Origin: Fidelibacterota bacterium
Lineage (GTDB): Bacteria > Fidelibacterota > Marinisomatia > SCGC-AAA003-L08 > D37C17
NCBI GenBank assembly: GCA_030747125.1
Contig: JASLLI010000006.1
Location: 1 to 37,179, forward strand
DNA length: 37,179 nt
Reading direction: 5' to 3'
Within the stretch, counting starts at the first letter, position 1, and every line of letters starts with the position of its first letter. The position numbers were made by a program, and so were the translations under genes. Of this stretch, positions 9,787 to 22,304 are shown one piece after another. The notes beneath the pieces were generated by a model. The model saw nothing but the letters and a program-made list of their open reading frames with translations. It searched no databases and was not told where the DNA came from.

Positions 9787-10872
9787 ATGCATAAATTAAT
9801 GGATAAATACATCCTTACCCTATTCAGCAGTAAAGCCGTCATGGCCCTGCTGGGGTTTATCATCATCTTTCTATTGGTGGATATCTTTGACCATTTGGAT
9901 CACATTATGGATTCTACTATGCCGCGTATTGCGATCATCCAATATTATTATCATTCTGTTCCCTGGTATGCCAGTATCGGTCTGCCTATGTCTCTGTTAT
10001 TAGCAACAGTTTTCACTATGGGCATTCTGCAGAAAAACCATGAACTCAGTGCTTTAAAAGCATCTGGAATATCTGTTAATAGATTAAGCATTCCCCTGCT
10101 TCTTATCGGGATTCTTTCCAGCATTTTTTCCTTTTATTTTGATAATCTGTTTGTAACAGATCATATGGAGAAACGATATGAATTGGGTTCAAAATACAAT
10201 TTGGTAAGTTCCCGATCAAATAAAATTAAAAAGAAGGATATTTTCCGGCAGGAATCACAGGATAAAGTATTGGGAATACAAAGGTACAATTTCAGAAACC
10301 AAACCGCTCATGGAATTTCCATTCAGAATTTTCAATTTGGTGAACTTGCCTCTCGACTTGATGCACCTATCATGCGTTGGAATACGGAAAATGAAAACTG
10401 GCTGCTTCAGCAATACTATACTCGCGACTGGGATGAGGATTCCCTCCATTTTCAGGAATCAAAACAGGATACAGTTTTACAATTGAATTTTACTCCAACT
10501 GATTTAACCCAATCCACAGTTAAACCTGAAGAAATGAATTATTGGGAATTAAAACAATTTGTTGAAAAATTAGAATATTACGGTGTTAAAGATCCCCGAT
10601 GGGCTGTTAATATGCATTTTAAAACTGCCTTTGCCTGTACCAGTTTTCTCATGATGCTTTTTGGTATATCTCTTTCTATCCGAAAGCCCCGCAGCAGTCT
10701 AGCAGTGGGTATTGGAGTCTCTGTTTTTGTTATTTTTTTATATTATGTGGGAATAAAAACAGGGCAGTCTCTGGGCTATAAAGGAACCCTTCCCCCTCTA
10801 TGGTCTGTTTGGCTGCCAAACTTTATTTTTTTCTGCATTGGTGCTATCATGTTCAAACGCACCCGTACCTGA
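9787..10872 (+). CDS. LptF/LptG (YjgP/YjgQ) family permease
   Basis: MDKYILTLFSSKAVMALLGFIIIFLLVDIFDHLDHIMD; six-TM architecture and ELSALKASGISVNRLSIPLL motif. Start taken at ATG 9787 (ORF track begins at 9760). Confidence 0.85.
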   Translation: MHKLMDKYILTLFSSKAVMALLGFIIIFLLVDIFDHLDHIMDSTMPRIAIIQYYYHSVPWYASIGLPMSLLLATVFTMGILQKNHELSALKASGISVNRLSIPLLLIGILSSIFSFYFDNLFVTDHMEKRYELGSKYNLVSSRSNKIKKKDIFRQESQDKVLGIQRYNFRNQTAHGISIQNFQFGELASRLDAPIMRWNTENENWLLQQYYTRDWDEDSLHFQESKQDTVLQLNFTPTDLTQSTVKPEEMNYWELKQFVEKLEYYGVKDPRWAVNMHFKTAFACTSFLMMLFGISLSIRKPRSSLAVGIGVSVFVIFLYYVGIKTGQSLGYKGTLPPLWSVWLPNFIFFCIGAIMFKRTRT

Positions 10873-10876
10873 CCTT

Positions 10877-12376
10877 CTACCTCTGCCATACAAGTCCCAT
10901 TGCCACATTAAATCCTTTTGCTTCATTTAATGAAAAGCCACCATGAAAGGCAACGGCCGTATCCCAACGGAAATTTCCTATTTTGATACCATACCCCAGA
11001 CTCATGGATTTTTCGGTAAAACCGCCAAAGCTGTAACCGATTCTTATAGTGGCTGGTTTAAATTTCATAAGCTCTGCACCAAGTGACATCCTCCAAGATG
11101 AACTTGATCCCCTCCGATTTGAAAACCCTGTTACCAGATCGCCAGCAAGAAGCCCGTATTCTTCAATGTTTTTAGAAACTCCCAATCTTAAATACATGGG
11201 TTGGCGGGTGGTAAAGGGGTTTTCTGCACCAGATGCAAAATCATAGTAGCTTGGAGCTTCTTTTTCCACATCATTTTCCCCTATAAGATCATTCAAACTG
11301 TATTTACCTCCGGAGGGTAATAGATAGGCATTTTCATTTAGCTGTACCAAATAAGAGGAGTCCTCATTGGAGAAATTTACCATTTCCATATCCGTTACTG
11401 ATATGACCTTGTAGGTCTCAAGATAAATTAGGGGATCAATGGTTTCTTCTGTAAAGGATAAAGCTGTAACTGAGTCCATCACAATACTCATTAACATAAA
11501 CTCATTTGGGCGCAGGTACCAGTCTCCTGCTGCAGATAATGAATTTTCAAGTGAACTACGCATAATATGATCCTGCGTCCATGTAACGGTTCCTAATAAA
11601 TTAATTACAGAGATGCCAGCCTGAATCCCTGAGGCAGATTCCTTAGTGGTAAATCCCACATCCAAACCAAGCCCTGAACCTCCCACTGCCTGCTGAATTA
11701 GATATTGGTTCTTCCCTGTAAATCCGGAAACATCTGTGGTGAGATATGGAGTGTTCACAGACTCCAATCCCATATAAAAGAGCCCTAAAATATATTTGAG
11801 GGTAACTCCGGCAGAGAATTTGGAAAACTGATGTCCGTAAGATACACCTGATTCAAGGGTCTGAATGATGAACTGATCCATATCCAGGGATATATTTTTC
11901 CCGAAGGGGTTACCAAATAAAAGGAAGTCAACAAAGCCATCAGGAAGTCCAATATCAATATTTGAGCTGAGTTGAGTTGTAAAAGCAATGCGTCGCGTTG
12001 AAAAGTTAATGAGGGGAAAAGGTAATTCAATAGTCTGCATAATGCGTAGTCCATTACCACCAAACAAATCATAAAACTGAGATTTGGGAAAGTAATTATA
12101 TGCCAGAGAATCTTCCAGATGCACTCCGGTTATGGTGTTATAATTTGCCAGAGAGAAAAAATTATTGCTTAGTCCTAATGAGAAATTCATCAAATTTAGG
12201 GAGGGTCGTTTATAAACCCCTAAGTTTGCAGGATTAATTCCAACACAACGATACCCCTGTGCAAGTGTAGTGTATGCACCGCTTAAACCTGCCATACGGG
12301 CATCTGTATTTGCCTGGGCTGTGAGTGGACTGATTCCAAGGAAAAGTGAAAAAAATATGAGCAGAAAATTTCTCAA
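10877..12376 (-). CDS. Outer-membrane beta-barrel protein (PorV/OMPP1/DUF5723-like)
   Basis: Signal peptide MRNFLLIFFSLFLGISPLTAQA, then ARMAGLSGAYTTLAQGYRCVGINPANLG and a C-terminal barrel-like strand pattern ending MGLVWQR. Confidence 0.6.
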   Translation of the reverse strand: MRNFLLIFFSLFLGISPLTAQANTDARMAGLSGAYTTLAQGYRCVGINPANLGVYKRPSLNLMNFSLGLSNNFFSLANYNTITGVHLEDSLAYNYFPKSQFYDLFGGNGLRIMQTIELPFPLINFSTRRIAFTTQLSSNIDIGLPDGFVDFLLFGNPFGKNISLDMDQFIIQTLESGVSYGHQFSKFSAGVTLKYILGLFYMGLESVNTPYLTTDVSGFTGKNQYLIQQAVGGSGLGLDVGFTTKESASGIQAGISVINLLGTVTWTQDHIMRSSLENSLSAAGDWYLRPNEFMLMSIVMDSVTALSFTEETIDPLIYLETYKVISVTDMEMVNFSNEDSSYLVQLNENAYLLPSGGKYSLNDLIGENDVEKEAPSYYDFASGAENPFTTRQPMYLRLGVSKNIEEYGLLAGDLVTGFSNRRGSSSSWRMSLGAELMKFKPATIRIGYSFGGFTEKSMSLGYGIKIGNFRWDTAVAFHGGFSLNEAKGFNVAMGLVWQR

Positions 12377-15084
12377 GGGCCTGAAGTGGTAATGATGAGT
12401 GTATCTCTTTCTCTCCCCAATCCACCTGTATCTAATGTGAGAGTTAAGTATGCCTGTACTCCAATGGTATTAGTGGTCTGGAAAGTAAGTGGTATATATG
12501 AAGTGTCATTTTCAGTTGCAGACTGAATTGGACTTCCATCAAAAGTAATCATAGGAATATTGTAGCGGTTTTCCTCAGTAAAGAGCCAATTCATACGAGT
12601 GGTATCAATGGATACATTTGAATTATATACTTCAGGGAATTCAGGATTTACAAATCCTAAATGATAATCAATAGAGTCTGTTGCAGGAAAGCCTAATTCA
12701 AACATGCGTCCTATAAAAAACTGTAAGCTGTCCTCTTTAAAAAATTTCACCTCCAATGCCTTTCTGTATTTACCTGCTGAGTCAATAGCAGTAAAATAGA
12801 CTGAATCAATTACCTCAGATAGTTCCGGTCTCAAAGTATCCCATACGGTAGTGTCAAAATAGTATCCGTAATTTTCCATTTGATAACTACGGTTGGATTC
12901 CCAACTGCCTGTAATGAGTGAGTCTAGGAAAAGGGGAAAAACGGTACTGTCTGATATAAGGAGAGATAAATTCCCTCCCAGTGGCGAACGGTTTGTAATG
13001 GTAACATTAAGAGCCGCTTCTACCAACGCAGAGTCAATCTGCCCAGAAGTTGAAGGATCCATTGGAGCCATGGAACTTACCTCAGCAGGGATAATGGTCA
13101 TGGGGTTTTTAAATACAAAAGCAAGAGGTGCAATTAAAGTAAATGTACCCCATATTTGAGAGCCTGGCGCTAAAACTCCCGGTCCATCAATGACAACTCC
13201 TCCTCCAATTCCTATATTCTCCGGTGCAAAATTCATTAAATCTACAATGCTGGCAGTCCCCGGTGAATTATTCAGGCTGTCAATTAGAGTCATGGAAGCT
13301 TCTTCCGCATCAGGGCTGCAATAATATTGGGTAATTTGAAAATCTTTATTGATTTTGATTAAGGTTCGTGCAGTATCTCCGGTGGTGGAGAATTGACAGT
13401 TATAATTATACTTATAAGGAGCTCCTATTTCAGTACTGATGGTTACTTTTTGTGTATCGGTTACACCTGTCTTTGAACCTAACATTTCCATATCCAGACC
13501 AACTGGCACTCCGATTTCATTGAAGAATTCAATTTCCATGATGATGTCGTAAAATTCAAATCCTGAAAAACCGTCAGGAATTCCCTCTATGGGGGGGCTT
13601 TCAATAGCAGGGAAAGGCAGGCTGTCTGTAACAGCTGCAATATATTCCAACCGCATATTAGTTACATCAATGGTATTTATTTTTGGTACGCCAATCTTAA
13701 TGGAATCATTCTCCACATTGATAGTGTATTCTCCTGAAGCAATATCTACCTCATAGCCAATTTCGATAGATTTTACCGGTTCTTCTGAAGTTGAGCCATA
13801 AGCAAGGAATTTATCACTGATGGATATGGTGGTATCCAGAGTGGTACCTGGAGAGATCGTAAAGGGTAAGATGAGAGAATCAGTTAATTGGATGGAATCA
13901 ATACCCAGAGAATCATAATCAAAGATATTCTTATAGCTCATTTTCATAAGGAGGTCTGCGATAAATCCATTGGTGATATTAAATTTAAACTGGTTGGGGT
14001 AGGTTTCTGTATAGTTCGCAAATTTTGCACGGGTAATAGAGATACCTTCCATAGCAGGGATATCAATGGCTAAAGGCTCTGAGGACGGTGCTTCAATATT
14101 TACATCTGCCACCACAGACCCGATCTTATCAAAGGTTGCAGAGAAATTAATTTTTAAGTTTTCTGTTTTACTTTTATCTACGGTCCATCCATTATATTGT
14201 GTGCATGTCCCCCCTAATAATGTACATGCTGTATTACAATCAGATTCTATTAAATATCCTAAACCTCCTACACTACATTCATATCCGATACAATCATGTG
14301 ATTCATCTAAAATTTTTATTTCAGCAAAATAATTTATCGATTCTGAAATTACAATCTGACTTGGTGCAGTATTTGTAATCAAAATATTTTTATTTTCTGT
14401 ACTATATGGAGAAATCTTTGTTTCACCTGAAAAATCAGCCTTATATAAAGTTGATTCATTATTGATTAAAGTAAAAATTACAGATATTGGAACCGCAAAT
14501 TCATTTGAAACATCCATATTCCAAATACCCTCCGTTACATTTATACTCTTTATGGAAACAGATTCATTGGAGTCAAATGAAATCGGTAATTCAATACTTC
14601 CTTGCATCAAATCAGAAGCAGCATCTATTATAGACTGTACACTTTCAATTTGTGTTTCAGGGAAGCAATCAAAAGTATTAAATAATCCTGCATCATCTTT
14701 AACTTCAATTGGAATTTCTGGTAAGGCAATATTAGATTCAACTTTTATTCCTATATCACTCATACCAATATCCGGAGCATCCAATCCGCCTGTGGACATA
14801 TCAATATTAAATGTCTCATCGGGAATTCCATTTGCAGGCAATGAATCTCCAAAAACAATTTGAATCATATTGCTGACGGAATCTGAAAACAGCATACTGC
14901 TATCTACCATGACGGAAAAACTGTACTCCGTGTTGATTAATGGGAAAGATAAAGGAAGATACCAAGTTGGAGTCTCCCATTTATTTGGAGATTCAAATTC
15001 ACATCCCAAATGGAAAAGTGCCAGAAATAAAAAAAGAGTAGAAACTACTCTTTTTTTATGTATTATTTTTCTCTTTCTGTTCAA
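12373..15084 (-). CDS. Large secreted lipoprotein (903 aa) of unknown function
   Basis: Signal peptide/lipobox KKRVVSTLFLFLALFHLGC; beta-rich repetitive body; 4-bp overlap with the downstream barrel gene. Confidence 0.75.
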   Translation of the reverse strand: MNRKRKIIHKKRVVSTLFLFLALFHLGCEFESPNKWETPTWYLPLSFPLINTEYSFSVMVDSSMLFSDSVSNMIQIVFGDSLPANGIPDETFNIDMSTGGLDAPDIGMSDIGIKVESNIALPEIPIEVKDDAGLFNTFDCFPETQIESVQSIIDAASDLMQGSIELPISFDSNESVSIKSINVTEGIWNMDVSNEFAVPISVIFTLINNESTLYKADFSGETKISPYSTENKNILITNTAPSQIVISESINYFAEIKILDESHDCIGYECSVGGLGYLIESDCNTACTLLGGTCTQYNGWTVDKSKTENLKINFSATFDKIGSVVADVNIEAPSSEPLAIDIPAMEGISITRAKFANYTETYPNQFKFNITNGFIADLLMKMSYKNIFDYDSLGIDSIQLTDSLILPFTISPGTTLDTTISISDKFLAYGSTSEEPVKSIEIGYEVDIASGEYTINVENDSIKIGVPKINTIDVTNMRLEYIAAVTDSLPFPAIESPPIEGIPDGFSGFEFYDIIMEIEFFNEIGVPVGLDMEMLGSKTGVTDTQKVTISTEIGAPYKYNYNCQFSTTGDTARTLIKINKDFQITQYYCSPDAEEASMTLIDSLNNSPGTASIVDLMNFAPENIGIGGGVVIDGPGVLAPGSQIWGTFTLIAPLAFVFKNPMTIIPAEVSSMAPMDPSTSGQIDSALVEAALNVTITNRSPLGGNLSLLISDSTVFPLFLDSLITGSWESNRSYQMENYGYYFDTTVWDTLRPELSEVIDSVYFTAIDSAGKYRKALEVKFFKEDSLQFFIGRMFELGFPATDSIDYHLGFVNPEFPEVYNSNVSIDTTRMNWLFTEENRYNIPMITFDGSPIQSATENDTSYIPLTFQTTNTIGVQAYLTLTLDTGGLGRERDTLIITTSGP
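15027..15059. terminator. Bidirectional intrinsic-terminator-like hairpin inside the 5' coding region of the 903-aa lipoprotein
   Basis: Perfect 15-bp inverted repeat ATAAAAAAAGAGTAG-AAA-CTACTCTTTTTTTAT with T7/A7 flanks, in signal-peptide codons KKRVVSTLFL, just after the ahcY stop. Confidence 0.7.
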
Positions 15085-15096
15085 ACTTCGCTGATA

Positions 15097-16428
15097 TTAA
15101 TATCTATATCCTTTTGGTTTGAACGGACCTTGCTTTGAAATACCCAGGTAATTAGATTGGTGATTTGTCATTTCGGTGAGGTGAACACCCAAATGGTCTA
15201 AATGCAGTCTTGCTACTTCTTCGTCTAACTCAAGAGGTAGCACCTGTACACCTTCTTCCACTTTTCCTTCCCAAAGTGCAATTTGTGCCAACACCTGATT
15301 TGTAAAAGAAGTGGACATAACAAAGGAGGAATGCCCTGTGGCATTTCCAAGGTTCACTAAACGGCCTCTGGATAACAAAATGATAGAATGCCCATCAGGA
15401 AATTCGAATCTGTCAACCTGAGGTTTGATATTAAACTCCTTAACTTCCGTGGAGTTTTCTAAATAGGCTACTTCAATTTCATCATCAAAATGTCCAATAT
15501 TACAGCAGATGGCATTGTTCTTCATCTTTTCCATGTGAGAGCCCATAATAATATCTGTATTGCCGGTGGCAGTGACGAAAATATCACCCCATTCACATGC
15601 TTCATCCATGGTCACTACAGAAAATCCTTCCATAGCAGCCTGAAGAGCACAGATTGGGTCAATTTCTGTAACAAATACCTGAGCGCCATAGCCCCGCATT
15701 GATTGAGCACATCCCTTGCCTACATCACCAAAACCACAAACCACTACTTTTTTACCAGCCAGCATTACATCGGTTGCTCTTTTAATTCCGTCAGCAAGCG
15801 ATTCACGACAACCATATTTGTTGTCAAACTTAGACTTGGTGACTGAATCATTTACATTAATGGCGGGAAAAGGAAGATTACCTTCTTTGGAGAGCTGATA
15901 TAAGCGCTGTACACCTGTAGTAGTTTCTTCAGAAACTCCCTTAATTTCAGAGATCATTTCCGGATATTTTTCCAATACAACTTTGGTAAGGTCGCCACCG
16001 TCATCCAATAGAATGTTTGGATATTTTCCACCGGGGAATTTAAGTGTTTCTTCAATGCACCACCAGAATTCCTCCTCGGTTTCCCCTTTCCAGGCAAAGA
16101 CAGCATAGCCAGCATCAGCAATAGCTGCAGCAGCATGGTCCTGCGTGGAAAAAATATTGCAGGAAGACCAGCGGACTTCTGCTCCTAATTCAATAAGGGT
16201 TTCAATTAACACAGCAGATTGGATGGTCATGTGAATACATCCCGCAATTCTGGCACCTTTTAATGGTTTAGTTTCACCGTACTGTCTCCGAAGTGCCATT
16301 AATCCGGGCATTTCGACTTCAGCCAATCTGATTTCTTTACGCCCGAATTCAGCTAGACTAATGTCTGCAACTTTAAAGTCCTTAGTTAATTCTTGCGTTT
16401 CTGCTTCTAAAGTCATGTTATCCAACAC
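15097..16428 (-). CDS. ahcY: S-adenosylhomocysteinase
   Basis: [110 protein letters not shown]. Confidence 0.98.
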   Translation of the reverse strand: MLDNMTLEAETQELTKDFKVADISLAEFGRKEIRLAEVEMPGLMALRRQYGETKPLKGARIAGCIHMTIQSAVLIETLIELGAEVRWSSCNIFSTQDHAAAAIADAGYAVFAWKGETEEEFWWCIEETLKFPGGKYPNILLDDGGDLTKVVLEKYPEMISEIKGVSEETTTGVQRLYQLSKEGNLPFPAINVNDSVTKSKFDNKYGCRESLADGIKRATDVMLAGKKVVVCGFGDVGKGCAQSMRGYGAQVFVTEIDPICALQAAMEGFSVVTMDEACEWGDIFVTATGNTDIIMGSHMEKMKNNAICCNIGHFDDEIEVAYLENSTEVKEFNIKPQVDRFEFPDGHSIILLSRGRLVNLGNATGHSSFVMSTSFTNQVLAQIALWEGKVEEGVQVLPLELDEEVARLHLDHLGVHLTEMTNHQSNYLGISKQGPFKPKGYRY

Positions 16429-17608
16429 TGACCTCCATTCCTAATTCTTGTTTTAAGGTTTCTACTTTGTCTGTTTTTTCCCATGGAAATTCATCTCTTC
16501 CAAAATGCCCATAGGCTCCTAAATTGCTGTAGATAGCTCTCTTCAGATTGAGACCATTGATAATTCCGGAAGGTTTCAGATTAAACACCTTCCTCACACA
16601 ATTTACCAATTCCTCTTCTGAAATTACCCCTGTTCCAAAAGTATTCACAGATACAGACACAGGTTCTGCAACTCCAATACTATAAGCCAATTGAACTTCA
16701 CACCGTTCGGCTAAATCTGCTGCTACGATATTTTTTGCAACATAGCGAGCCATATAACTGGCTGATCTATCCACCTTACTGGGGTCTTTACCTGAAAATG
16801 CTCCACCACCATGCCTGGCATAACCGCCATAAGTATCTACAATGATTTTTCTCCCTGTTAAGCCTGTATCTGCCTCCGGTCCACCCAATACAAATCTGCC
16901 GGTGCCATTAACAATAAAGTTATCTTCGTAGGAAATATTGTAATTTTCCAATACAGGTATGATAACTTTATTTATTACTTCTTCAGAAATATAGGAATGT
17001 TCGGCAGTTTCGGAACCTTTTACATCTATCATTCCATCATGCTGAGTAGCAATAACTACTTTAGAAATACCCACTGGTTTAAAGCCATCGTACTCAACAG
17101 TAACCTGAGATTTACCATCCGGCTGTAACCATGACAGTGTTCCATTTTTCCGAAGTTCGGCTAATCTCTCAACCAATCGTTGTGACAATTGGATGGGTAG
17201 CGGCATAAGTTCGGGAGTTTCTTTACAGGCGAATCCAAACATGAGTCCTTGGTCACCTGCACCTTGTTCTCGGTCATTTTCCTCGTCAACACCTTGAGCT
17301 ATTTCGGGGCTTTGCTCATCTATATATAATTTTACTTCAACAGTATCAGCACAGAACCCTGATTCAGGATTATTATAACCAATGCGTTTAATAGTATCCC
17401 TTACAATTTGTTCGTAATCGGGATGATTCTCTGTTGATATTTCACCTGAGACTACAACCAGATTTGTAGTGGTAAGGGTTTCACAGGCGACTCTGCCGTT
17501 GGGATCATTTGCTAATATGGCATCCAGAATTGCATCTGAAATTTGATCACAGACTTTGTCAGGATGCCCCTCAGTAACTGATTCTGAAGTGAATAAGTAT
17601 TTGTTCAT
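16418..17608 (-). CDS. metK: S-adenosylmethionine synthetase
   Basis: [83 protein letters not shown]. Confidence 0.98.
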   Translation of the reverse strand: MNKYLFTSESVTEGHPDKVCDQISDAILDAILANDPNGRVACETLTTTNLVVVSGEISTENHPDYEQIVRDTIKRIGYNNPESGFCADTVEVKLYIDEQSPEIAQGVDEENDREQGAGDQGLMFGFACKETPELMPLPIQLSQRLVERLAELRKNGTLSWLQPDGKSQVTVEYDGFKPVGISKVVIATQHDGMIDVKGSETAEHSYISEEVINKVIIPVLENYNISYEDNFIVNGTGRFVLGGPEADTGLTGRKIIVDTYGGYARHGGGAFSGKDPSKVDRSASYMARYVAKNIVAADLAERCEVQLAYSIGVAEPVSVSVNTFGTGVISEEELVNCVRKVFNLKPSGIINGLNLKRAIYSNLGAYGHFGRDEFPWEKTDKVETLKQELGMEVSVG

Positions 17609-17650
17609 GTTCTTTTTGCTTTCCTATTTAGTCTAGTAATTTACGATGGT

Positions 17651-18598
17651 TTAGTTATTTAATGTCTTTAATACTTTAGTTACGGGACCTGCTCCGCTCA
17701 TGATATAAAAATGGATATTTTTTATACCCTTATTCAGTAGATCTTCACATTGTTTTATAGTCCAATTTATCCCAATATCTTTACAATGGTCAGGTGAGGC
17801 TTCAATTTCATCGGATAGCTCCGAAGGAATGTTTACATAGAAATTTTTAGGAATATTGGTGAGTTGTTTTGAATTACTAATAATTTTAAGTCCGGGAATT
17901 ATGGGAACTTCAATACCTGCTTCTCTACATTCCTTTTCAAAATTCAAAAACACCTCATTTTCAAAAAACATCTGGGTTACAATATAATCTGCGCCAGCGT
18001 CAACCTTTTGTTTTAAATGTTCAATATCCTTTTTGAGATTGGGTGCTTCAAAATGTTTTTCGGGATAACCTCCCACGCCTATACATAAGTCAACGGGATC
18101 TGGATTAATAATCTCATCCAAATACTTTCCAGCCCGAAGATCATCTAATTGGGATACCAAGTCAGATGCATATACATTCACTGATCTGCCGGAGCGTAAG
18201 GGCTTTTTATAATTTGTTTCATCACCACGCACTGCCAATATGTTATGAATTCCCAAATAATTCAGCTCAATTATTGCATCTTCCGTTTCCTCCCTAGTAA
18301 ATCCTCTACATAAGAGATGAGCAACAGTATCTATTTTGAATCGGTTTTGGATTATTCCGCAAATACTGATAGTCCCGGGTCTTTTCTTTCGGACTCTTCT
18401 CTTTACTTCACCATCGTTTCCTTCTTCATAATAGGCTTCTGCGGAATGACTGGTAACATCAATAAAGGGTGGACGAAATGGCTCTAAATCTTTTACGATA
18501 TCAATAATTTCCTGTGCAGATTTTCCTCGTTTGGGAGGTATGATTTCAAAGCTGAACAGTGGATTACTGGCTTGGTTAATATGCTCTATAACTTTCAA
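17651..18598 (-). CDS. metF: Methylenetetrahydrofolate reductase
   Basis: [57 protein letters not shown]. Confidence 0.92.
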   Translation of the reverse strand: MKVIEHINQASNPLFSFEIIPPKRGKSAQEIIDIVKDLEPFRPPFIDVTSHSAEAYYEEGNDGEVKRRVRKKRPGTISICGIIQNRFKIDTVAHLLCRGFTREETEDAIIELNYLGIHNILAVRGDETNYKKPLRSGRSVNVYASDLVSQLDDLRAGKYLDEIINPDPVDLCIGVGGYPEKHFEAPNLKKDIEHLKQKVDAGADYIVTQMFFENEVFLNFEKECREAGIEVPIIPGLKIISNSKQLTNIPKNFYVNIPSELSDEIEASPDHCKDIGINWTIKQCEDLLNKGIKNIHFYIMSGAGPVTKVLKTLNN

Positions 18599-21500
18599 TC
18601 TATTATGACTTCTTTTTTAATTTCTGATGGTTCATTTACATAGGGAGAAATGTACTTTTTTGTTTCATTAATGGAAAGATGTTTTCTTTCACTATAATCC
18701 TGTAATTGATCATCCTGGATTTTTCCTATACTGAAATATTTAGATTCCGGATGCGAAAAATAGTATCCTGACACAGAAGCAGGAGGGTCCATGGCAAAAT
18801 GTGAGGTGAGATTTATTCCTGTATTTTCCTCTGCATTCAATAGAGTAAAAATCTTTCCTTTTTCAGAGTGGTCTGGACAGGCGGCGTACCCCGGGGCAGG
18901 CCTAATACCTTTGTATTTTTCTGCAATTAACTCTGAACTGGACAAAGTCTCATCTGGTGCATAACCCCAATACCTGGTTCTTACCAGTTGATGCAGATGC
19001 TCTGCAAATGCTTCAGCTAATCTGTCTGCTAATGCCTTCACCATAATGGCATTATAATCATCATGCTGTGCTTGATAATGTTCAACGATTTCCTCCAGAC
19101 CTATTCCGCAGGTGACCGCAAAAACTCCCAGCCAATCAGTTTGGTCTGAACTCTTAGGGGCAATAAAGTCACCAAGAGATAGTTGATAATCCGCTTTTTT
19201 TATTTGCTGACGGAGGAAATTAAAAGTAACCCGTTTTTGACTATTTGGGGGCTCAACTAAAACATCATCATTTATGGAATTGGCTGGAAATATTTGGAAA
19301 ACAGCATTTGCTTTAAGTTGGTTCCCTGAGACTATTTCATCTAATAAATTCTTAGCGTCATTCAATAAAGTTTTAGCCTCTGTTCCATATTTTTTATCCT
19401 CCAAAATTGCAGGATACTTCCCTCTTAATTCCCAAGTAGTGAAAAAGGGAGTCCAATCAATAAAGGGGATTAGCTTATTCAATGGATAATCAGATAAAAT
19501 AATTTTTTCTGTTACCTTTGGAGCCGGTGGATTATAGCTTTCCCAATTAATCTTAAATTTTTTCTGTCGTGCTTCACGCAAGGATAAAAAGGGTATTGAT
19601 CGTTTAGATAATCGGGTTTTTCTGATATTTTCATATTCTGCAGACTTGTCTTTTTGATATTGGTTAGCCTCTTTAGAAAGGAGTTTCCTAACCACATCTA
19701 CAGACCTGGAAGCATCGGTGACATAAATTGTTTTATCCGGGTATTCAGGAGCAATTTTAACAGCAGTATGCAGTTTCGATGTAGTTGCACCACCAATGAT
19801 TAATGGCAAGGAAAAATGACAGTGGTTCAGTTCTGCTGCAACAATTACCATTTCATCAAGAGAGGGAGTTATTAAACCGCTTAGTCCTATGACATCCACT
19901 TTTTCCTTTTCTGCAGTTTCAAGAATTTTCTGCACCGGTACCATTACTCCCAAATCAATAATTTCATAATTATTGCATCCCAAAACTACACCAACGATAT
20001 TTTTCCCAATATCATGTACATCTCCCTTTACCGTAGCAAGAAGGATTTTACCATTACTTGCGGCTGAATCTTTTTTAGATTCCTCTAAAAATGGAGTTAA
20101 ATAGGCAACTGCTTTCTTCATAACTCTTGCAGATTTTACAACTTGAGGAAGAAACATTTTACCGGCACCAAATAAATCCCCCACTTTATTCATACCATCC
20201 ATAAGAGGACCTTCGATAACCTTCACCGGGTCTTCCCCTTCCACACGGGCTTCTTCTGTATCTTCTTCTATGTAAGTAGAAATTCCTTCCACCAATGAAT
20301 GACTCAACCGCTGTGATATTGGATATGTACGCCATTCCAGGGTTTCTTTAGGAGAAGCAACTTTCTCTTCAATATCACGGGCAGATTCTAACAAAATTTC
20401 ACCAGCATCCGGAGAAGTATTAAACAGGACTGCTTCAATATTGTCTCTCAACTTAACTGGAATGTCTTCATAAATGACAATCTGTCCTGCATTGACAATT
20501 CCCATATCCATTCCTGCTTTAATTGCATGATATAAGAATACGGTATGCATGGCTTCACGAATTGTATTATTTCCTCGAAACGAAAAGGACAGGTTACTCA
20601 CTCCCCCGCTTATGAGGGAATAAGGACAAATTTCTTTCAGTTTTGAACAGGTATCAATAAAGGCTTTGGCATATTCATTATGCTCTTCAATTCCTGTTGC
20701 AACTGCAAAAATATTAGGGTCGAAAATTATATCTTCAGGAGGAAAGTTTAATTCCTCTCTCAGCAAGTTGAATGACCTGCTGCAAATTTCAATTTTTCTT
20801 TTGTAAGTATCTGCCTGACCTGTTTCATCAAAAGCCATAATAATGACAGCTGCTCCATATTTTCTCACCAGTGCAGCTCTTTCTAAAAAGAGATTTTCTC
20901 CATCTTTCAGACTGATTGAATTAACAATTCCTTTTCCCTGAATATTTTTTAATCCTTCTTCTATAACCTCCCATCGAGAAGAATCAATTACCACAGGAAC
21001 TTTAGAAATTGCAGGATCAGAAGCGATTAATCTGAGGAATTTCTGCATACAAAAGGTTGAATCCAACAACCCTTCATCCATATTCACATCTATCATTTGC
21101 GCTCCGTCATCAACTTGCTGAAGGGCAACAGACAGAGCTTCTTCATAAGCTTCCTGCTTGATTAATCGGGCAAATTTTCTTGATCCTGAAACATTGGTTC
21201 TTTCACCAACATTTACGAATAATGAATCCCGTTGTATAAGTAGAGGTTCCAGTCCGCTGAGTTTGGTTTTAGTTTCAATCTTAGGGATTGGTCTTGGTGG
21301 GGTATCTTTAACAATATCATTAATTTTTTTGATATGATCAGGCGTTGTACCACAGCATCCGCCTACTATGTTTACTAATCCTGAATCTGCGAAATCTTTA
21401 ATGATAGCAGCCATTTGATTCGGAGATTGGTCGTATTCACCAAGTTCATTTGGCAATCCTGCATTTGGATGAACAGAAACAGGAATATCTGCAACTTTTG

Positions 21501-22272
21501 CCAGTTCAATTAAGAAGGGCCGCATTTCTGCAGCTCCCAATGCACAGTTAATACCAATGCTTGCCAATTCTACATGTCGCACTGAATACCAGAATGCTTC
21601 GATCATTTGTCCCGACAAAGTTCTGCCACTGGCATCAGTAATGGTAACTGATACCATTACCGGTAATTGTATCTCCTTCTCCACGAATACATTTTGAATT
21701 GCGAATAGAGCCGCCTTACAATTCAAAGTATCAAATACTGTTTCAACCATGAGTAGATCAGTTCCGCCGTCTATCAATCCCCTACATTGGTCACTATAGG
21801 TATTTACTAGAATGTCAAAATCAACATTTCTGAAAGAAGGATCATTTACATCGGGAGACATGGAACAAGTTCTATTGGTAGGACCTAATATCCCCGCAAT
21901 ATATGCTCTTCTATTACCTGTTTCATCAGCATAGTTGTCCACTGCCTTTTTTGCAATTTTTGCAGAAGCAAAGTTTAGATCATACACATACTTTTCCAAC
22001 TCATAATCTGCCTGGGATACTTCATTTGCATTAAAGGTATTCGTCTCAATAATATCTGCACCTGCATGGAGATATTGGGTGTGGATTTCAGAAATGATAT
22101 CAGGGCGGGTAATAGACAGAACATCATGATTCCCCTTAAGTTCTGAGGAATGGTTTTTGAAAATATCCTTGCGGTAATCTGAATCTTCTAAACTATAAGA
22201 TTGAATCAATGATCCCATTGCACCGTCAAGAGTTAAGATTTTTTTAGTAATTATATTTCTAAATTCTTCCAT
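18595..22272 (-). CDS. metH: Cobalamin-dependent methionine synthase, full length
   Basis: 1225 aa: [42 protein letters not shown]12 motif [28 protein letters not shown]; activation domain [18 protein letters not shown]. Confidence 0.98.
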   Translation of the reverse strand: MEEFRNIITKKILTLDGAMGSLIQSYSLEDSDYRKDIFKNHSSELKGNHDVLSITRPDIISEIHTQYLHAGADIIETNTFNANEVSQADYELEKYVYDLNFASAKIAKKAVDNYADETGNRRAYIAGILGPTNRTCSMSPDVNDPSFRNVDFDILVNTYSDQCRGLIDGGTDLLMVETVFDTLNCKAALFAIQNVFVEKEIQLPVMVSVTITDASGRTLSGQMIEAFWYSVRHVELASIGINCALGAAEMRPFLIELAKVADIPVSVHPNAGLPNELGEYDQSPNQMAAIIKDFADSGLVNIVGGCCGTTPDHIKKINDIVKDTPPRPIPKIETKTKLSGLEPLLIQRDSLFVNVGERTNVSGSRKFARLIKQEAYEEALSVALQQVDDGAQMIDVNMDEGLLDSTFCMQKFLRLIASDPAISKVPVVIDSSRWEVIEEGLKNIQGKGIVNSISLKDGENLFLERAALVRKYGAAVIIMAFDETGQADTYKRKIEICSRSFNLLREELNFPPEDIIFDPNIFAVATGIEEHNEYAKAFIDTCSKLKEICPYSLISGGVSNLSFSFRGNNTIREAMHTVFLYHAIKAGMDMGIVNAGQIVIYEDIPVKLRDNIEAVLFNTSPDAGEILLESARDIEEKVASPKETLEWRTYPISQRLSHSLVEGISTYIEEDTEEARVEGEDPVKVIEGPLMDGMNKVGDLFGAGKMFLPQVVKSARVMKKAVAYLTPFLEESKKDSAASNGKILLATVKGDVHDIGKNIVGVVLGCNNYEIIDLGVMVPVQKILETAEKEKVDVIGLSGLITPSLDEMVIVAAELNHCHFSLPLIIGGATTSKLHTAVKIAPEYPDKTIYVTDASRSVDVVRKLLSKEANQYQKDKSAEYENIRKTRLSKRSIPFLSLREARQKKFKINWESYNPPAPKVTEKIILSDYPLNKLIPFIDWTPFFTTWELRGKYPAILEDKKYGTEAKTLLNDAKNLLDEIVSGNQLKANAVFQIFPANSINDDVLVEPPNSQKRVTFNFLRQQIKKADYQLSLGDFIAPKSSDQTDWLGVFAVTCGIGLEEIVEHYQAQHDDYNAIMVKALADRLAEAFAEHLHQLVRTRYWGYAPDETLSSSELIAEKYKGIRPAPGYAACPDHSEKGKIFTLLNAEENTGINLTSHFAMDPPASVSGYYFSHPESKYFSIGKIQDDQLQDYSERKHLSINETKKYISPYVNEPSEIKKEVIID

Positions 22273-22302
22273 AAAAAAATAAAACCGGCTCTAAACCGGT
22301 TT
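22273..22302 (-). terminator. Intrinsic terminator of the metH riboswitch expression platform
   Basis: Minus strand AAACCGG-UUUAGAG-CCGGUUU-UAUUUUUUU immediately followed by the metH ATG. Confidence 0.85.
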
Positions 22303-22304
22303 CT

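Noticed and set aside
14066-14863. Plus-strand ORFs (88 and 133 aa) inside the 903-aa lipoprotein gene
   Set aside because: Antisense to a long signal-peptide-bearing ORF; no recognisable domain.
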